From DAOTUB01 sp034437455 (GTDB lineage: Bacteria; Chloroflexota; Anaerolineae; B4-G1), in the NCBI GenBank assembly GCA_034437455.1, contig DAOTUB010000027.1:1-19993 (forward strand): a DNA stretch of 19,993 nucleotides, given 5' to 3'. This document shows, piece by piece, positions 12,578-19,993 of the stretch. Position 1 is the stretch's first letter, and every line of letters begins with the position of its first letter. A program made the translations under genes and the position numbers. The notes under the pieces are model-generated. The model saw only the letters and a list, made by a program, of their open reading frames with translations, made no database searches and had not been told where the DNA came from.

Positions 12578-14452
12578 ATGAATAGCGAAAAAGAAAAGGA
12601 AAAGAAACAGATCGAGCGCGCTATGAATGAAAGAAAGAAAAAGCAGATTCGATTCTCGGCGGGGTATGTGCTCGTCGCGCTGATCGGCATGTGGTTGTTC
12701 CAATCGCTCATCTTTGGCCCGATGGTCATCCGCCAGACCGAGGTCTCGTACAGCGAATTCCTCGAGGAACTGGAGGCGGGCGACATTGAGACCGTGACGC
12801 TGGGAGGCGACCGCATCGTCTATACCCATCGCGAGGACGCGGAGGATGAACAGCCAGGGCAGACATACAACGTGGTGCCCGTTAAAGACCCTGACCTGAT
12901 CGACCGGTTGGCCAGCGCCGGGGTGACGTTCAAGGCCGAGGCGGAAAATAGCAGCCTTTTGCTCACCCTCCTGGGCTGGGTCATTCCGCTGCTGCCGCTG
13001 GGGTTGATCTGGTACTTTGGTTACCGGCAGATGGGCCAGGCCGGGCGCGGAATCATGTCCATCGGCAAGAGCAAGGCGCAAGAGATCGCCGGCGAGATGA
13101 CGGGGATCAAATTCAACGACGTGGGCGGCGCGGACGAGGTCGAGGTCGAACTGAAAGAGATCATCGAATTCCTCAAGAAACCCGAACGCTTCACCCGCCT
13201 GGGAGCCAAGCTGCCCAAGGGCGTGTTGATGGTCGGGCCGCCCGGCACGGGCAAGACGTTGCTCGCTCGTGCCACGGCGGGCGAGGCGGACGTGCCCTTT
13301 TTCTCCATCAGCGGCTCCGATTTTGTCGAGATGTTCGTCGGCGTGGGAGCGGCGCGGGTGCGCGATCTGTTCGAGCAGGCGAAGAGAAAGGTCCCCTGCA
13401 TCGTCTTTATCGACGAGATCGACGCCATCGGCCAGGCGCGGATGACGGTCGGGGCTATCGGCTCCAACGACGAGCGAGAGCAGACGCTCAACCAGTTGCT
13501 CTCGGAGATGGACGGCTTTGAGGTGAACCAGGGGGTGGTCATCATGGCCGCCACAAACCGCCCCGAGATCCTGGACAAGGCACTGCTCCGCCCCGGTCGC
13601 TTTGACCGCCAGATTCAGGTGAGCCTGCCGACCGAGGAGGGACGGCGGCAGATCCTCGATATTCACACGCGGGAGGTCCAGTTAGGTCCCGACGTTGACC
13701 TCGACCGGCTGGCGCAGATCACGTCCGGCTTTTCTGGCGCAGACCTGGCGAACATCGTCAACGAAGCAGCGCTGCTGGCCGTGCGCCGCGACAGCAACGA
13801 GGTCTCGATGGCCGACTTTGACCTGGCGATCGAGCGGGTCGTGGCCGGGTTGCAGCGCAAGATGCCGCTCAAGAAAGAAGTAAAGCGCAAGGTCGCCTAT
13901 CACGAGGGCGGGCACGCGCTGGTGGCGCAATTGCTGCCGCACACCGACCCGGTACACAAGGTGAGCATCATCCCCACAGCCAAGGGCGCGCTGGGCTACA
14001 CCATGCAGATGCCGGAGGAAGACCAGTACTTGCTGGGCCAGGAGGAATTGGAGGAACGGATGGCCGTGATGTTGGGCGGTCGGTCGGCGGAGCTACTGGT
14101 CTTTGGCGAGCCATCGACCGGCGCGGCGAACGACCTGGGTCGGGCGACCGAACTGGCGCAGCGCATGGTCACCGAGTTCGGAATGACGGAGGTGCTGGGG
14201 CCGGTGCGCTACGCATCTAACGTCGGGCTGGGGTACTTGCAGCAACAGATGGGACTGCGCCAGGAGATCAGCCCGGACACAGCGACGCTCGTCGACCAAG
14301 AGACCCGTCGCCTGGTGGAAGGAGCGCAGGAACGGGCGCTGAGTTTGCTGCGCGAGCGCAGGGAAACTCTGGACGGGGTCGCGCGAGTCTTGCAAGAACG
14401 CGAGGTTATCAGCGGCGACGAGATTGCGCGTATGGTGAATGGGAACAAGTGA
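12578..14452 (+). CDS. ftsH: ATP-dependent membrane zinc protease FtsH
   Basis: A 624-residue hexameric AAA+ membrane protease that extracts and degrades damaged membrane and short-lived regulatory proteins. Order: charged N-terminus, TM1 (~27-46), extracytoplasmic domain, TM2 (~126-148), Walker A GPPGTGKT at 220, Walker B IVFIDEID at 275-282, second region of homology with NEREQTLNQLLSEMDGF and AATNRPEILDKALLRPGRFDR, and the zinc site HEGGH at 442-446 with a candidate Asp ligand at 519 (NDLGRA). The central residue of HExGH is Gly instead of the usual Ala. ATG 12578 has a GGGAGA site 8-9 nt upstream. Upstream neighbour is another membrane peptidase. Confidence 0.95.
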   Translation: MNSEKEKEKKQIERAMNERKKKQIRFSAGYVLVALIGMWLFQSLIFGPMVIRQTEVSYSEFLEELEAGDIETVTLGGDRIVYTHREDAEDEQPGQTYNVVPVKDPDLIDRLASAGVTFKAEAENSSLLLTLLGWVIPLLPLGLIWYFGYRQMGQAGRGIMSIGKSKAQEIAGEMTGIKFNDVGGADEVEVELKEIIEFLKKPERFTRLGAKLPKGVLMVGPPGTGKTLLARATAGEADVPFFSISGSDFVEMFVGVGAARVRDLFEQAKRKVPCIVFIDEIDAIGQARMTVGAIGSNDEREQTLNQLLSEMDGFEVNQGVVIMAATNRPEILDKALLRPGRFDRQIQVSLPTEEGRRQILDIHTREVQLGPDVDLDRLAQITSGFSGADLANIVNEAALLAVRRDSNEVSMADFDLAIERVVAGLQRKMPLKKEVKRKVAYHEGGHALVAQLLPHTDPVHKVSIIPTAKGALGYTMQMPEEDQYLLGQEELEERMAVMLGGRSAELLVFGEPSTGAANDLGRATELAQRMVTEFGMTEVLGPVRYASNVGLGYLQQQMGLRQEISPDTATLVDQETRRLVEGAQERALSLLRERRETLDGVARVLQEREVISGDEIARMVNGNK

Positions 14453-14471
14453 TGCAGAATGGCTTTTGCGT

Positions 14472-15293
14472 CTAATTGCCGCCGCTCGGGCCGCCCCATC
14501 CGATCAGGCCAGCCCCCCATCCCATATAGAAGGAGAATGCCAGCAAGCCAGCCGAACAGACAAAGACGACGCCCATTGCCAGCAGGTCGGGGCCTTTCAG
14601 CCTGACGTCATCCAGGTACGTCCGCTTCACCGGCGCGCCAAAGGCGCGCGATTCAATGGCCACGTCCATGTCGCCCGTCTTGCGCAGCAACGAAAGCAGC
14701 AAGGGTACGAAAATGGGAAAGTAGCCTTTGGTGATCTTTTGGATCACATTCATCCGCTGGATGTTGTGACCCCGGAGCCGTTGCGCATCGCGAATCTCCT
14801 CGAACGCCTCCTGCACCAGCGGCGTTAATCGCATCGCCGTGCCAAAGGCAAAGATGAATTTGTAGGGCAGCCTCAGCGCGGCCAGCGCCGCCATGAGCGG
14901 TGAAACCGGCGTCGTCATTGTCAGAATAGGAATAGCGGTCGCCACCGACAACACCTTGATCCCCGTCGTAAATCCATAGATCGCGCCTTCGGCCATGAAC
15001 GGGTACCCAAACACGTGGAACAGAACCGTCTCGTTGCTGAAATAGAGAAACCCCTGGATCACGACCATCAGAAAGCCAACAAAGGCGACCGTGCCAAGAA
15101 AGAGCTTCATCCCAGAAAGCGGGATGCGCGCGATCCGCCAAAGGACCAGGCAATAGGCGACCACGATCAGCATGACGATGAGATTGGAAGATGCGAAGGA
15201 AGCGATCCACAGGCAAGCCACGATAAAGAGCTTGGCTAGCGGGTTCAGCCTGTGGATCGGTGTATCCAGATTGAGAAACATCAGTGCATTCAT
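14472..15293 (-). CDS. ecfT: ECF transporter transmembrane protein EcfT
   Basis: A 273-residue polytopic protein, the T subunit that couples ATP hydrolysis to the substrate-binding S component in energy-coupling factor importers. Five or so hydrophobic helices occur, with the two coupling motifs in the cytoplasmic part: AQRLRG at 170-175 and SRAFG at 215-219. The ATG overlaps the stop of the fused ATPase gene (ATGA), so translation is coupled. It is last in a minus-strand run S component, ATPase, EcfT. Its stop lies only 19 nt from the ftsH stop in the convergent direction, leaving no room for a separate terminator. Confidence 0.9.
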   Translation of the reverse strand: MNALMFLNLDTPIHRLNPLAKLFIVACLWIASFASSNLIVMLIVVAYCLVLWRIARIPLSGMKLFLGTVAFVGFLMVVIQGFLYFSNETVLFHVFGYPFMAEGAIYGFTTGIKVLSVATAIPILTMTTPVSPLMAALAALRLPYKFIFAFGTAMRLTPLVQEAFEEIRDAQRLRGHNIQRMNVIQKITKGYFPIFVPLLLSLLRKTGDMDVAIESRAFGAPVKRTYLDDVRLKGPDLLAMGVVFVCSAGLLAFSFYMGWGAGLIGWGGPSGGN

Positions 15294-17047
15294 GAGCCTA
15301 CCTTCCCTTTCAATATCTGGACCAGTTCGTCGGCCACGAGGATGTTGCCAGACACACCGTACGCTGCCAGTGCCTGGACCAGTTGCGTCACCTGCGGCGG
15401 GGTGATGAACGTCTCGGCCAACGTCTCCACCTGCTGAAAGACATCTGCCGTCGTGCCGTCCAAAAGCACTCTGGCGTCACCCATCACGATCAAACGGCGG
15501 GTATATTCCGCGATCAGGTCCATGTCGTGCGTGACCATCAGAACGGTGCAACCCATCCCGTTCAGTCTTTTGGCAATGTCGGCCAACTCCCGCCGCCCCT
15601 TGAAATCCTGGCCCGTCGTCGGTTCGTCAAAGATGAGCACCTCGGGTTCCATCGAAACCACTGCCGCGACGGAGAGCTTTCGCCGGTCGCCAAAACTGAG
15701 GTTGAAAGGATATACCTCACGGAACTCTTCCAGCCCGGTAGCCGCCAGGGCGCGATCCACCCGCTGCACAACCTCATCCTGTGGGAGGCCGAGGTTGGTG
15801 GAACCGAACGCCACTTCTTCGGCCACACTCATGGCAAAGAGTTGCGCGTCGGGATTCTGCAAGGCCAATCCCACGGTCCGCGCCATATCCTCGACGGATT
15901 CTTTGGCAATGTCCTTCCCACCCACGATGATTTGGCCGCTCGTCGGCTTTAGCAGACCGATGATCTGTTTGACGAATGTCGTCTTGCCGGCCCCGTTCTG
16001 CCCGACGATGCCCACAAACTCGCCCTTTTCCACGCTGATGGATATGCCATCCAGGGCCTTCTGATCGGTCCCCGGATACTGGAAGCTGACGTCCTTGAAC
16101 GTGATGTATGGCTCCTCCGGCGACGGAGGGATGGGAGGAGGCGGCTGGCTGGCGACAAGGCTCTGTTTGACGATGCCGCGCTCGTCCAATAATTTGCTCA
16201 GGCTGGCCTGGGTCTCTTCCAGCAAAACCCCTTTCTCGACCCGATCCTGCCCCAGGGTTTTCCCCAGGTTCCACTCTACCCGCGTCACGGCAGGCACCTG
16301 CACATAGATCCGGTCCAGCAGTTCTACCTGAGAAAAGACTTCCTTCGGCGCACCCTGAACGATGATCTGCCCCTGATCCAACACGACGATGCGATCGGCG
16401 TATCTGGCCGCGTGCTCGCTCTTGTGCGTGCTGACCACGATGGTCATGCCCAGGTCCCGGTTGAGGTCGCGGAGCACCGAAAAGACCTCTTGCGCGCCGA
16501 TGGGGTCCAATTGAGAGGTTGGCTCGTCCAGCACCAGGACCGCGGGACGCATCACCAGGCCGGCCGCAATCGCCAGCCGTTGCTTCTGCCCGCCCGAGAG
16601 ATGGGAGGGCGCTCGCTTGACAAACTCTTGCAGACGCACGACCTCGAGCGTCCACTCGATCCGCTCGATCATCTCCTCTCGGGGGACGCCCAGGTTCTCG
16701 GCTGCAAAGGCTGCCTCCGAGCGCACGTTCGACGTAAAGAGCTGCGCCTCGGGGTCCTGGAGCACCATGCCGACGTACTGCGCCAGCTCGTAGACGTGGT
16801 GGCGGCGCGTGTCCAGGCCCATCACCTCCGTCCAGCCCCGCATCTTGCCGCCCAGTACGTTGGGGATCACCCCGTTCAAGAGGACACAGAGCGTTGTCTT
16901 TCCGGCTCCGTTGGGCCCCATCACGACCAGGTATTCGCCCTTTTCCACCTCCAGGTTCACGTCCTTGATCGCTGGCGTATCCTGCTCAGGATAAGTGTAA
17001 GTTACGTTCTTGACCGAGATCGGATTTTCTATTGCTTTTTGCGACAT
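15290..17047 (-). CDS. ECF transporter ATPase, two fused EcfA-type domains
   Basis: A 585-residue protein with two ABC ATPase domains in one chain, replacing the separate EcfA1 and EcfA2. Domain 1: Walker A GPNGAGKTT at 44-52, Q-loop Gln97, signature LSGGQ at 150-154, Walker B VLVLDEPT from 170. Domain 2: Walker A GQNGAGKTT at 349-357, signature degenerate as LSFGD at 450-454, Walker B LIFDEPTTGQD from 471, switch His in THDMD. A linker of about 65 residues (around 250-315, with a Pro run QPPPPIPPSP) joins them. ATG 17047 follows AAGGAGAC. One of the two composite ATP sites may be less active. Gene overlaps ecfT by 4 nt. Confidence 0.9.
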   Translation of the reverse strand: MSQKAIENPISVKNVTYTYPEQDTPAIKDVNLEVEKGEYLVVMGPNGAGKTTLCVLLNGVIPNVLGGKMRGWTEVMGLDTRRHHVYELAQYVGMVLQDPEAQLFTSNVRSEAAFAAENLGVPREEMIERIEWTLEVVRLQEFVKRAPSHLSGGQKQRLAIAAGLVMRPAVLVLDEPTSQLDPIGAQEVFSVLRDLNRDLGMTIVVSTHKSEHAARYADRIVVLDQGQIIVQGAPKEVFSQVELLDRIYVQVPAVTRVEWNLGKTLGQDRVEKGVLLEETQASLSKLLDERGIVKQSLVASQPPPPIPPSPEEPYITFKDVSFQYPGTDQKALDGISISVEKGEFVGIVGQNGAGKTTFVKQIIGLLKPTSGQIIVGGKDIAKESVEDMARTVGLALQNPDAQLFAMSVAEEVAFGSTNLGLPQDEVVQRVDRALAATGLEEFREVYPFNLSFGDRRKLSVAAVVSMEPEVLIFDEPTTGQDFKGRRELADIAKRLNGMGCTVLMVTHDMDLIAEYTRRLIVMGDARVLLDGTTADVFQQVETLAETFITPPQVTQLVQALAAYGVSGNILVADELVQILKGKVGS

Positions 17048-17095
17048 CCCGCTGTCTCCTTGTACAGTCCCTCTGGCAGTAAAAGGGATGAGGAA

Positions 17096-17131
17096 CGGCC
17101 CGGCTACGGCAATCCCGCGACCACCGGGCCG
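17096..17131 (-). other. Intercistronic hairpin between S component and ATPase genes
   Basis: Perfect 8-bp stem CGGCCCGG/CCGGGCCG (17096-17103 and 17124-17131) with a 20-nt loop, in the 122-nt gap between the S component stop and the ATPase start. No T-run follows on the minus strand. It may set transcript stability or processing so that S and ATPase levels differ. Confidence 0.55.
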
Positions 17132-17169
17132 CTCCTGTATGCTTGTTTGCGATAGGCTCTGGCGCGTCG

Positions 17170-18258
17170 CTAGCCCTCGCTCGGCTTGCCCAGGAAAGAA
17201 GCAACGGCCACAAGTAAGATGCCAATCGCACCTCCTACCCAGGCCATGATCCCATAGCCGGGAATGCCCGTATCCTCAAAGAGCGCCATCCGGCCTTCTA
17301 CGCCGATCTCGGCCAGCAAGAGTCCAGAGATCAGCGTGACCGCCGCCCAGAGGAACAGCAGCACGCCGACGATCTGCACGACTCGCACCCATACAGGCGC
17401 AACCGCCTTTTCCTCAGGCGCGCCAGCAGATAGCTCGGCCACCAGGCTGCCTGGCACCTGACGGAGTCTCGCCCGCCACAGCGCCGGGAATACGACCAGC
17501 GCCAGCCCACAGGTACCGACCCAATCCAGGACGTAGGTGGGGATAGAGACCCAGTTATCAACGGTCACCCAATCCGACGGCCACTGGAAAATGTGAGCAT
17601 AAGGCAGTGCGAACATGGGCTGGATCGAACTGCGAGCGATCCAGGCCATCAGGAGCAACGAGAACGCTTGCAACGCCCTCGATGAGCCTCTACTGGCCCA
17701 CTTGCTCAACAGGTCCATGCCAAGGGGGCCAAGAACCAGCCACGCAACGAACGCCAGCCACACGTACGCCCACGAGATCGTATAGCCCAGTTCCTCGGGA
17801 GCGACAAATCCCCCCGCCTTGCCAGGCCACAGCCGGTAGGGGTAGAACAAGATCATGGCGAGGCTGATGATCCACCAGCCCAGGAACCACCAACGCCATT
17901 TCTTGGCCATCAACCCCGCGCTGAGGCCAAAGATGGCCCCGCTGAGAATCGTGTCCAGCAGCCCCAGCGGGAACGCGCCAGGGGCGATGAACATACCAAC
18001 CAAACTGCCGATAAAGGCGGCAATCGTGCCTGCCCAGGGGCCTAACACCTGCCCCGCCAGCGGCATAAAGAGGCCCGACGCCGCCGAGACGTAGCCTCCA
18101 CCGGTCACGTAGAAATAGAAGGGGATGAGCGTGGACACGGCGCAGACTGCTGCAAAGAGGGCCGTCCACGAGATGGGCGCGCCGGCGATCGTCGCCAGCC
18201 CCCCTCGCGCGAACTCTTCTTCTTCGGGTTGCACTCCAGGTTTAATTTCCTCGGACAT
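17170..18258 (-). CDS. ECF transporter S component, substrate unknown
   Basis: A 362-residue protein with about 8-10 hydrophobic segments. The first 140 residues look like a canonical S component: SWTALFAAVCAVSTLIPFY, then LAGQVLGPWAGTIAAFIGSLVGMFIAP and a short helix LSGAIFGLSAGLMAKK. S components are usually 180-220 residues with six spans, so this one is much longer. After a charged, Ala/Pro linker (around 260-288) come two more spans near 290-315 and 338-357. ATG 18258 follows AAAAGGAGGA. It sits beside the fused ATPase and EcfT, making a complete dedicated transporter. Substrate may relate to the hydrolase and dehydratase upstream, but no motif shows it. Confidence 0.75.
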   Translation of the reverse strand: MSEEIKPGVQPEEEEFARGGLATIAGAPISWTALFAAVCAVSTLIPFYFYVTGGGYVSAASGLFMPLAGQVLGPWAGTIAAFIGSLVGMFIAPGAFPLGLLDTILSGAIFGLSAGLMAKKWRWWFLGWWIISLAMILFYPYRLWPGKAGGFVAPEELGYTISWAYVWLAFVAWLVLGPLGMDLLSKWASRGSSRALQAFSLLLMAWIARSSIQPMFALPYAHIFQWPSDWVTVDNWVSIPTYVLDWVGTCGLALVVFPALWRARLRQVPGSLVAELSAGAPEEKAVAPVWVRVVQIVGVLLFLWAAVTLISGLLLAEIGVEGRMALFEDTGIPGYGIMAWVGGAIGILLVAVASFLGKPSEG

Positions 18259-18282
18259 CTTGAATCCTCCTTTTCAGAGTGG

Positions 18283-18324
18283 GTCCCCTCGGTCCAGCTT
18301 GGCGCAGATCGGACCGCCGGGGAC
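18283..18324 (-). promoter_or_regulatory. Leader hairpin upstream of the S component gene
   Basis: Two 6-bp stems (GTCCCC with GGGGAC, CGGTCC with GGACCG; 18283-18295 with 18311-18324) form one GC-rich hairpin with a 15-nt loop, ending about 11 nt before the S component ribosome binding site. Farther upstream on the same strand is a perfect AAGGAGGTGATG (18372-18383) opening the mini-ORF MPEKI (18357-18374). This could be an attenuator-like leader or simply an intercistronic stem. No known riboswitch motif is recognisable. Confidence 0.45.
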
Positions 18325-18419
18325 GACGAACCGCTTACGCAAAGATGCTGCTTGCTTCAAATTTTCTCTGGCATCACCTCCTTCACCTGGACACTGGTCG
18401 AGAAACGATTGAATACGGC

Positions 18420-19061
18420 CTACTCCTCGTGCTGGTCGATCAAAATCGCGCGCGCTGGCGCGCCATCACTGCCAACGATCTTTAGCGGCAGGCATACAAA
18501 TTGGTACATGCCTGGCGGAATCCCGTGCAGATTCAGGCTTTCAACCGGGATGACGCCAGTGTTCAATAATGTCCGGTGCGTGGGGGCCTCCTCGTCAAAG
18601 GGGGCCACCGACAGGTAATCCACGCCCACGAGCCGGACGCCACGGGCCGCCAGCCATTCTGCGCCGTCCTCCGTGATGGCGACAAAGTCCTCCGAGAACT
18701 CGCGCTCGCCGCGCGCCCAGCGGTCCGAGTTGCGGGTGTGAAAGAGCACGCGCTCTGTGCCAGGCGGAATCGGCAGCTCTCGAAGCACGTCCGCCGAGAG
18801 CGCCTCGATCTCCAGCGCCTCGACGACCAACGCCGGGCCGACCAGCACGTTCAGATCCAGAGCATCCACGCCAGAGCCGTCTAGGATAAAGTGAGCGGGC
18901 GCATCCACGTGTGTGCCGGTATGCGCGCTCATTTCGAGTTGACTGACGGTCGCCGGGTCGCCCTGGGACAGATGCAAAGATTGGGTGATCTTGACCGGCG
19001 GATCGCCAGGCCAGACGACGAGTGATTCGGAGATGGGAAGGGAAATGTCATAGATCGGCAT
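18420..19061 (-). CDS. Cyclase family hydrolase, kynurenine-formamidase-like
   Basis: A 213-residue member of the cyclase/KynB family: metal-dependent hydrolases acting on formamides, cyclic amides or related acyl substrates. The signature HTGTHVDAPAHF is at 47-58 and carries metal ligands. The start MPIYDISLPI and WPGDPP nearby are also typical, and PILRELP-like and GVDYLSVAPFD segments complete the fold. ATG 19061 is chosen over the upstream GTG 19076 because MPIYDISLP is the usual family N-terminus; GGGGGT just upstream is a modest ribosome binding site. It lies 23 nt after the interrupted dehydratase and 161 nt before the S component gene, so the cluster looks cotranscribed. Native substrate unknown. 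Confidence 0.8.
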   Translation of the reverse strand: MPIYDISLPISESLVVWPGDPPVKITQSLHLSQGDPATVSQLEMSAHTGTHVDAPAHFILDGSGVDALDLNVLVGPALVVEALEIEALSADVLRELPIPPGTERVLFHTRNSDRWARGEREFSEDFVAITEDGAEWLAARGVRLVGVDYLSVAPFDEEAPTHRTLLNTGVIPVESLNLHGIPPGMYQFVCLPLKIVGSDGAPARAILIDQHEE

Positions 19062-19084
19062 AATGTTGACCCCCACTCATAATC

Positions 19085-19873
19085 TCACTGTTTCTGAGCT
19101 ATCTTGAGTAGCAATGGAAGGCTTACGTTGCTCCCGCTGACAACGACGACGACGTTGCTTCCCAGACGGCTCGCTTTCCGATGCAAAAGCGCTGCGATGC
19201 CCACAGCTCCGCCACCCTCTACGATGAGACGATGCGCTTCCAAAGCAAAGCGCATGGCCGTGGCAATTTCCTCCTCAGACACCAGCACGGCGTCGTCAAC
19301 GTATTCCTGAACCATGCGGAAGGTGTACTTGTTGTTCAAGCCGATGTTGCCCACCAGGGCGTCGGCGATGGTATCTTGCTCTTCCATCTCTATCGGTTTG
19401 CCAGCCTGCAAACTGTGGTACATCACCGGCGCACGATCCATCGAAACGCCAATTGTGCGAATCGCGGGATTGGCTGATTTCATCGCCAGCGCGATCCCCG
19501 ACATCAGTCCCCCCGCTGAAAGGGGCACGAGGACTGTATCCACCTCAGGGAAATCCTCCAGTACCTCTAAACCAATTGTACCCTGTCCAGCGATGACGAG
19601 AGGATCGTCGAAAGGGTCAATAAGGGTCAATCCCTGCTCCTCCTGTAACTGCAAGGCGTGTATCTCGGCCTCTTCGTAGCTATTGCCATACACCACCGCT
19701 TCGGCGCCGAGATTTTTTATTGCCTCGACTTTGTTGCTGGGAACTCGCGCCGACATACATATCACCGCCTTGATGCCCAATCGTCCGGCGATGTACGATA
19801 CCGCCCGCCCGTGATTGCCGCTGGAGACCGTAATCACCCCTCGGGCTTTTTCGTCGTCCGTGAGACTAAGGAG
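19085..19873 (-). pseudogene. PLP-dependent threonine/serine dehydratase (EutB-like), 5' truncated, probably by an insertion
   Basis: The frame encodes a fold-type II PLP enzyme of the threonine/serine dehydratase group: SSGNHG (PLP phosphate region), VLVPLSAGGLMSG (Gly-rich loop), EGGGAVGIAALL and VSGSNVS. Features such as CMSARVPSNKVEAI and IAGQGTIGLEVLEDFP resemble hydroxyectoine-utilisation EutB-type enzymes; this is from memory. The first ~60 residues with the PLP Lys (TGSFKLRGA) are absent. Upstream of GTG 19837 the frame remains homologous for about 12 codons (LLSLTDDEKARG) and then stops resembling the family near 19873, where sequence of a new plus-strand gene begins. GTG 19837 is therefore not a real start. 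Function lost unless the 5' part is joined elsewhere. Confidence 0.65.
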
Positions 19874-19903
19874 TTGTCCATTTTTAACTTCGCACTTTTC
19901 GGA

Positions 19904-19909
19904 TATAAT
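19904..19909 (+). promoter_or_regulatory. -10 box upstream of the truncated plus-strand gene
   Basis: A perfect TATAAT 35 nt before the ATG at 19945. At 17 bp upstream lies TTTTTA, a poor -35. It could be an internal promoter of an insertion sequence. Confidence 0.4.
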
Positions 19910-19944
19910 TGCCCTGCAGTGAACGCGTTACCTGGAGGGACAAT

Positions 19945-19993
19945 ATGTCTGAAAAGAATGTTCATCAATGCCAATGTCCAATCTGCCGACAGC
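19945..19993 (+). CDS. Partial gene, cysteine-rich N-terminus, possible transposase
   Basis: Only 16 codons are inside the window (MSEKNVHQCQCPICRQ, then the edge). GGAGGG lies about 7 nt upstream of the ATG, so the start is credible. The C-x-C-x2-C pattern with a His-Gln lead recalls the N-termini of a transposase group common in Chloroflexota, but this rests on memory and a very short stretch. Context (a broken dehydratase next to it) supports a mobile element gene. Confidence in identity is low, in the start it is fair. Confidence 0.4.
   Translation, partial: MSEKNVHQCQCPICRQ

Larger units (their letters stand above)
19874..19993 (+). mobile_element. Putative left end of an insertion sequence
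   Basis: From about 19874 the sequence stops matching the dehydratase and instead shows a promoter box, a ribosome binding site and a new plus-strand coding start. This is the layout expected of the left end of an insertion sequence that landed in the dehydratase gene. The right end and any target duplication are outside the window, so the boundary is approximate. The alternative is an ordinary rearrangement. Confidence 0.45.

Noticed and set aside
18371..18383. Plus-strand GCATCACCTCCTT, similar to the 3' end of 16S rRNA
   Set aside because: It is the complement of a strong Shine-Dalgarno sequence on the minus strand; no rRNA sequence surrounds it.
19085..19837. Dehydratase as a complete shorter gene starting at GTG 19837
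   Set aside because: The PLP lysine region would be missing and homology continues upstream of this codon for about 12 residues before ending abruptly.

Overview
The window is ordinary bacterial chromosome, GC-rich outside the intein, with densely packed genes and AGGAGG-type ribosome binding sites. A DUF4258/DUF2283 pair, a stand-alone AddA-like helicase-nuclease, a YugP-type zinc peptidase, a fused-ATPase ECF transporter and interspersed palindromic repeats suggest Chloroflexota, perhaps Anaerolineae. That placement is inference; there is no rRNA or other marker to confirm it.

Layout. Positions 86-3906 (+) hold a small DUF4258/DUF2283 pair and an AddA-like helicase-nuclease, followed by a palindromic repeat with complementary loops. 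Positions 4077-5734 (-) are a coupled pair, upp and a WecA/MraY-like phosphoglycosyltransferase, under a near-consensus sigma-70 promoter. Positions 5860-8846 (+) are ruvB, DUF2905 and a 58-residue ORF. ruvB is split in its P-loop by a 513-residue intein with an intact LAGLIDADG endonuclease. Positions 8877-10867 (+) are a TatD-family hydrolase, a nucleotidyltransferase-fold protein and a nitroreductase. Positions 11163-14452 (+) are an Arg-rich small membrane protein, a YugP-like membrane zinc peptidase and FtsH, which looks like a membrane quality-control group. Its first two genes each have a promoter with 11-bp direct repeats ending just before an identical GGTATACTG box. Positions 14472-19873 (-) are one operon-like run: a broken PLP-dependent dehydratase, a kynurenine-formamidase-like hydrolase, a large ECF S component, a fused double ATPase and EcfT. 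The dehydratase loses its N-terminal PLP-lysine region next to a new rightward gene at 19945. That gene has its own promoter and ribosome binding site and looks like the start of a transposase, so an insertion sequence has probably split the dehydratase gene.

How the genes work together: RuvB (branch migration) and AddA (end processing) serve recombination. Upp and the phosphoglycosyltransferase serve uracil salvage and envelope glycan initiation. The ECF genes form a complete uptake transporter, and the two enzymes upstream probably act on its unknown substrate. The most notable items are the RuvB intein, the paired 11-bp-repeat promoters, the complementary-loop palindrome and the interrupted dehydratase. 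No tRNA, rRNA, CRISPR array or defence island was seen.
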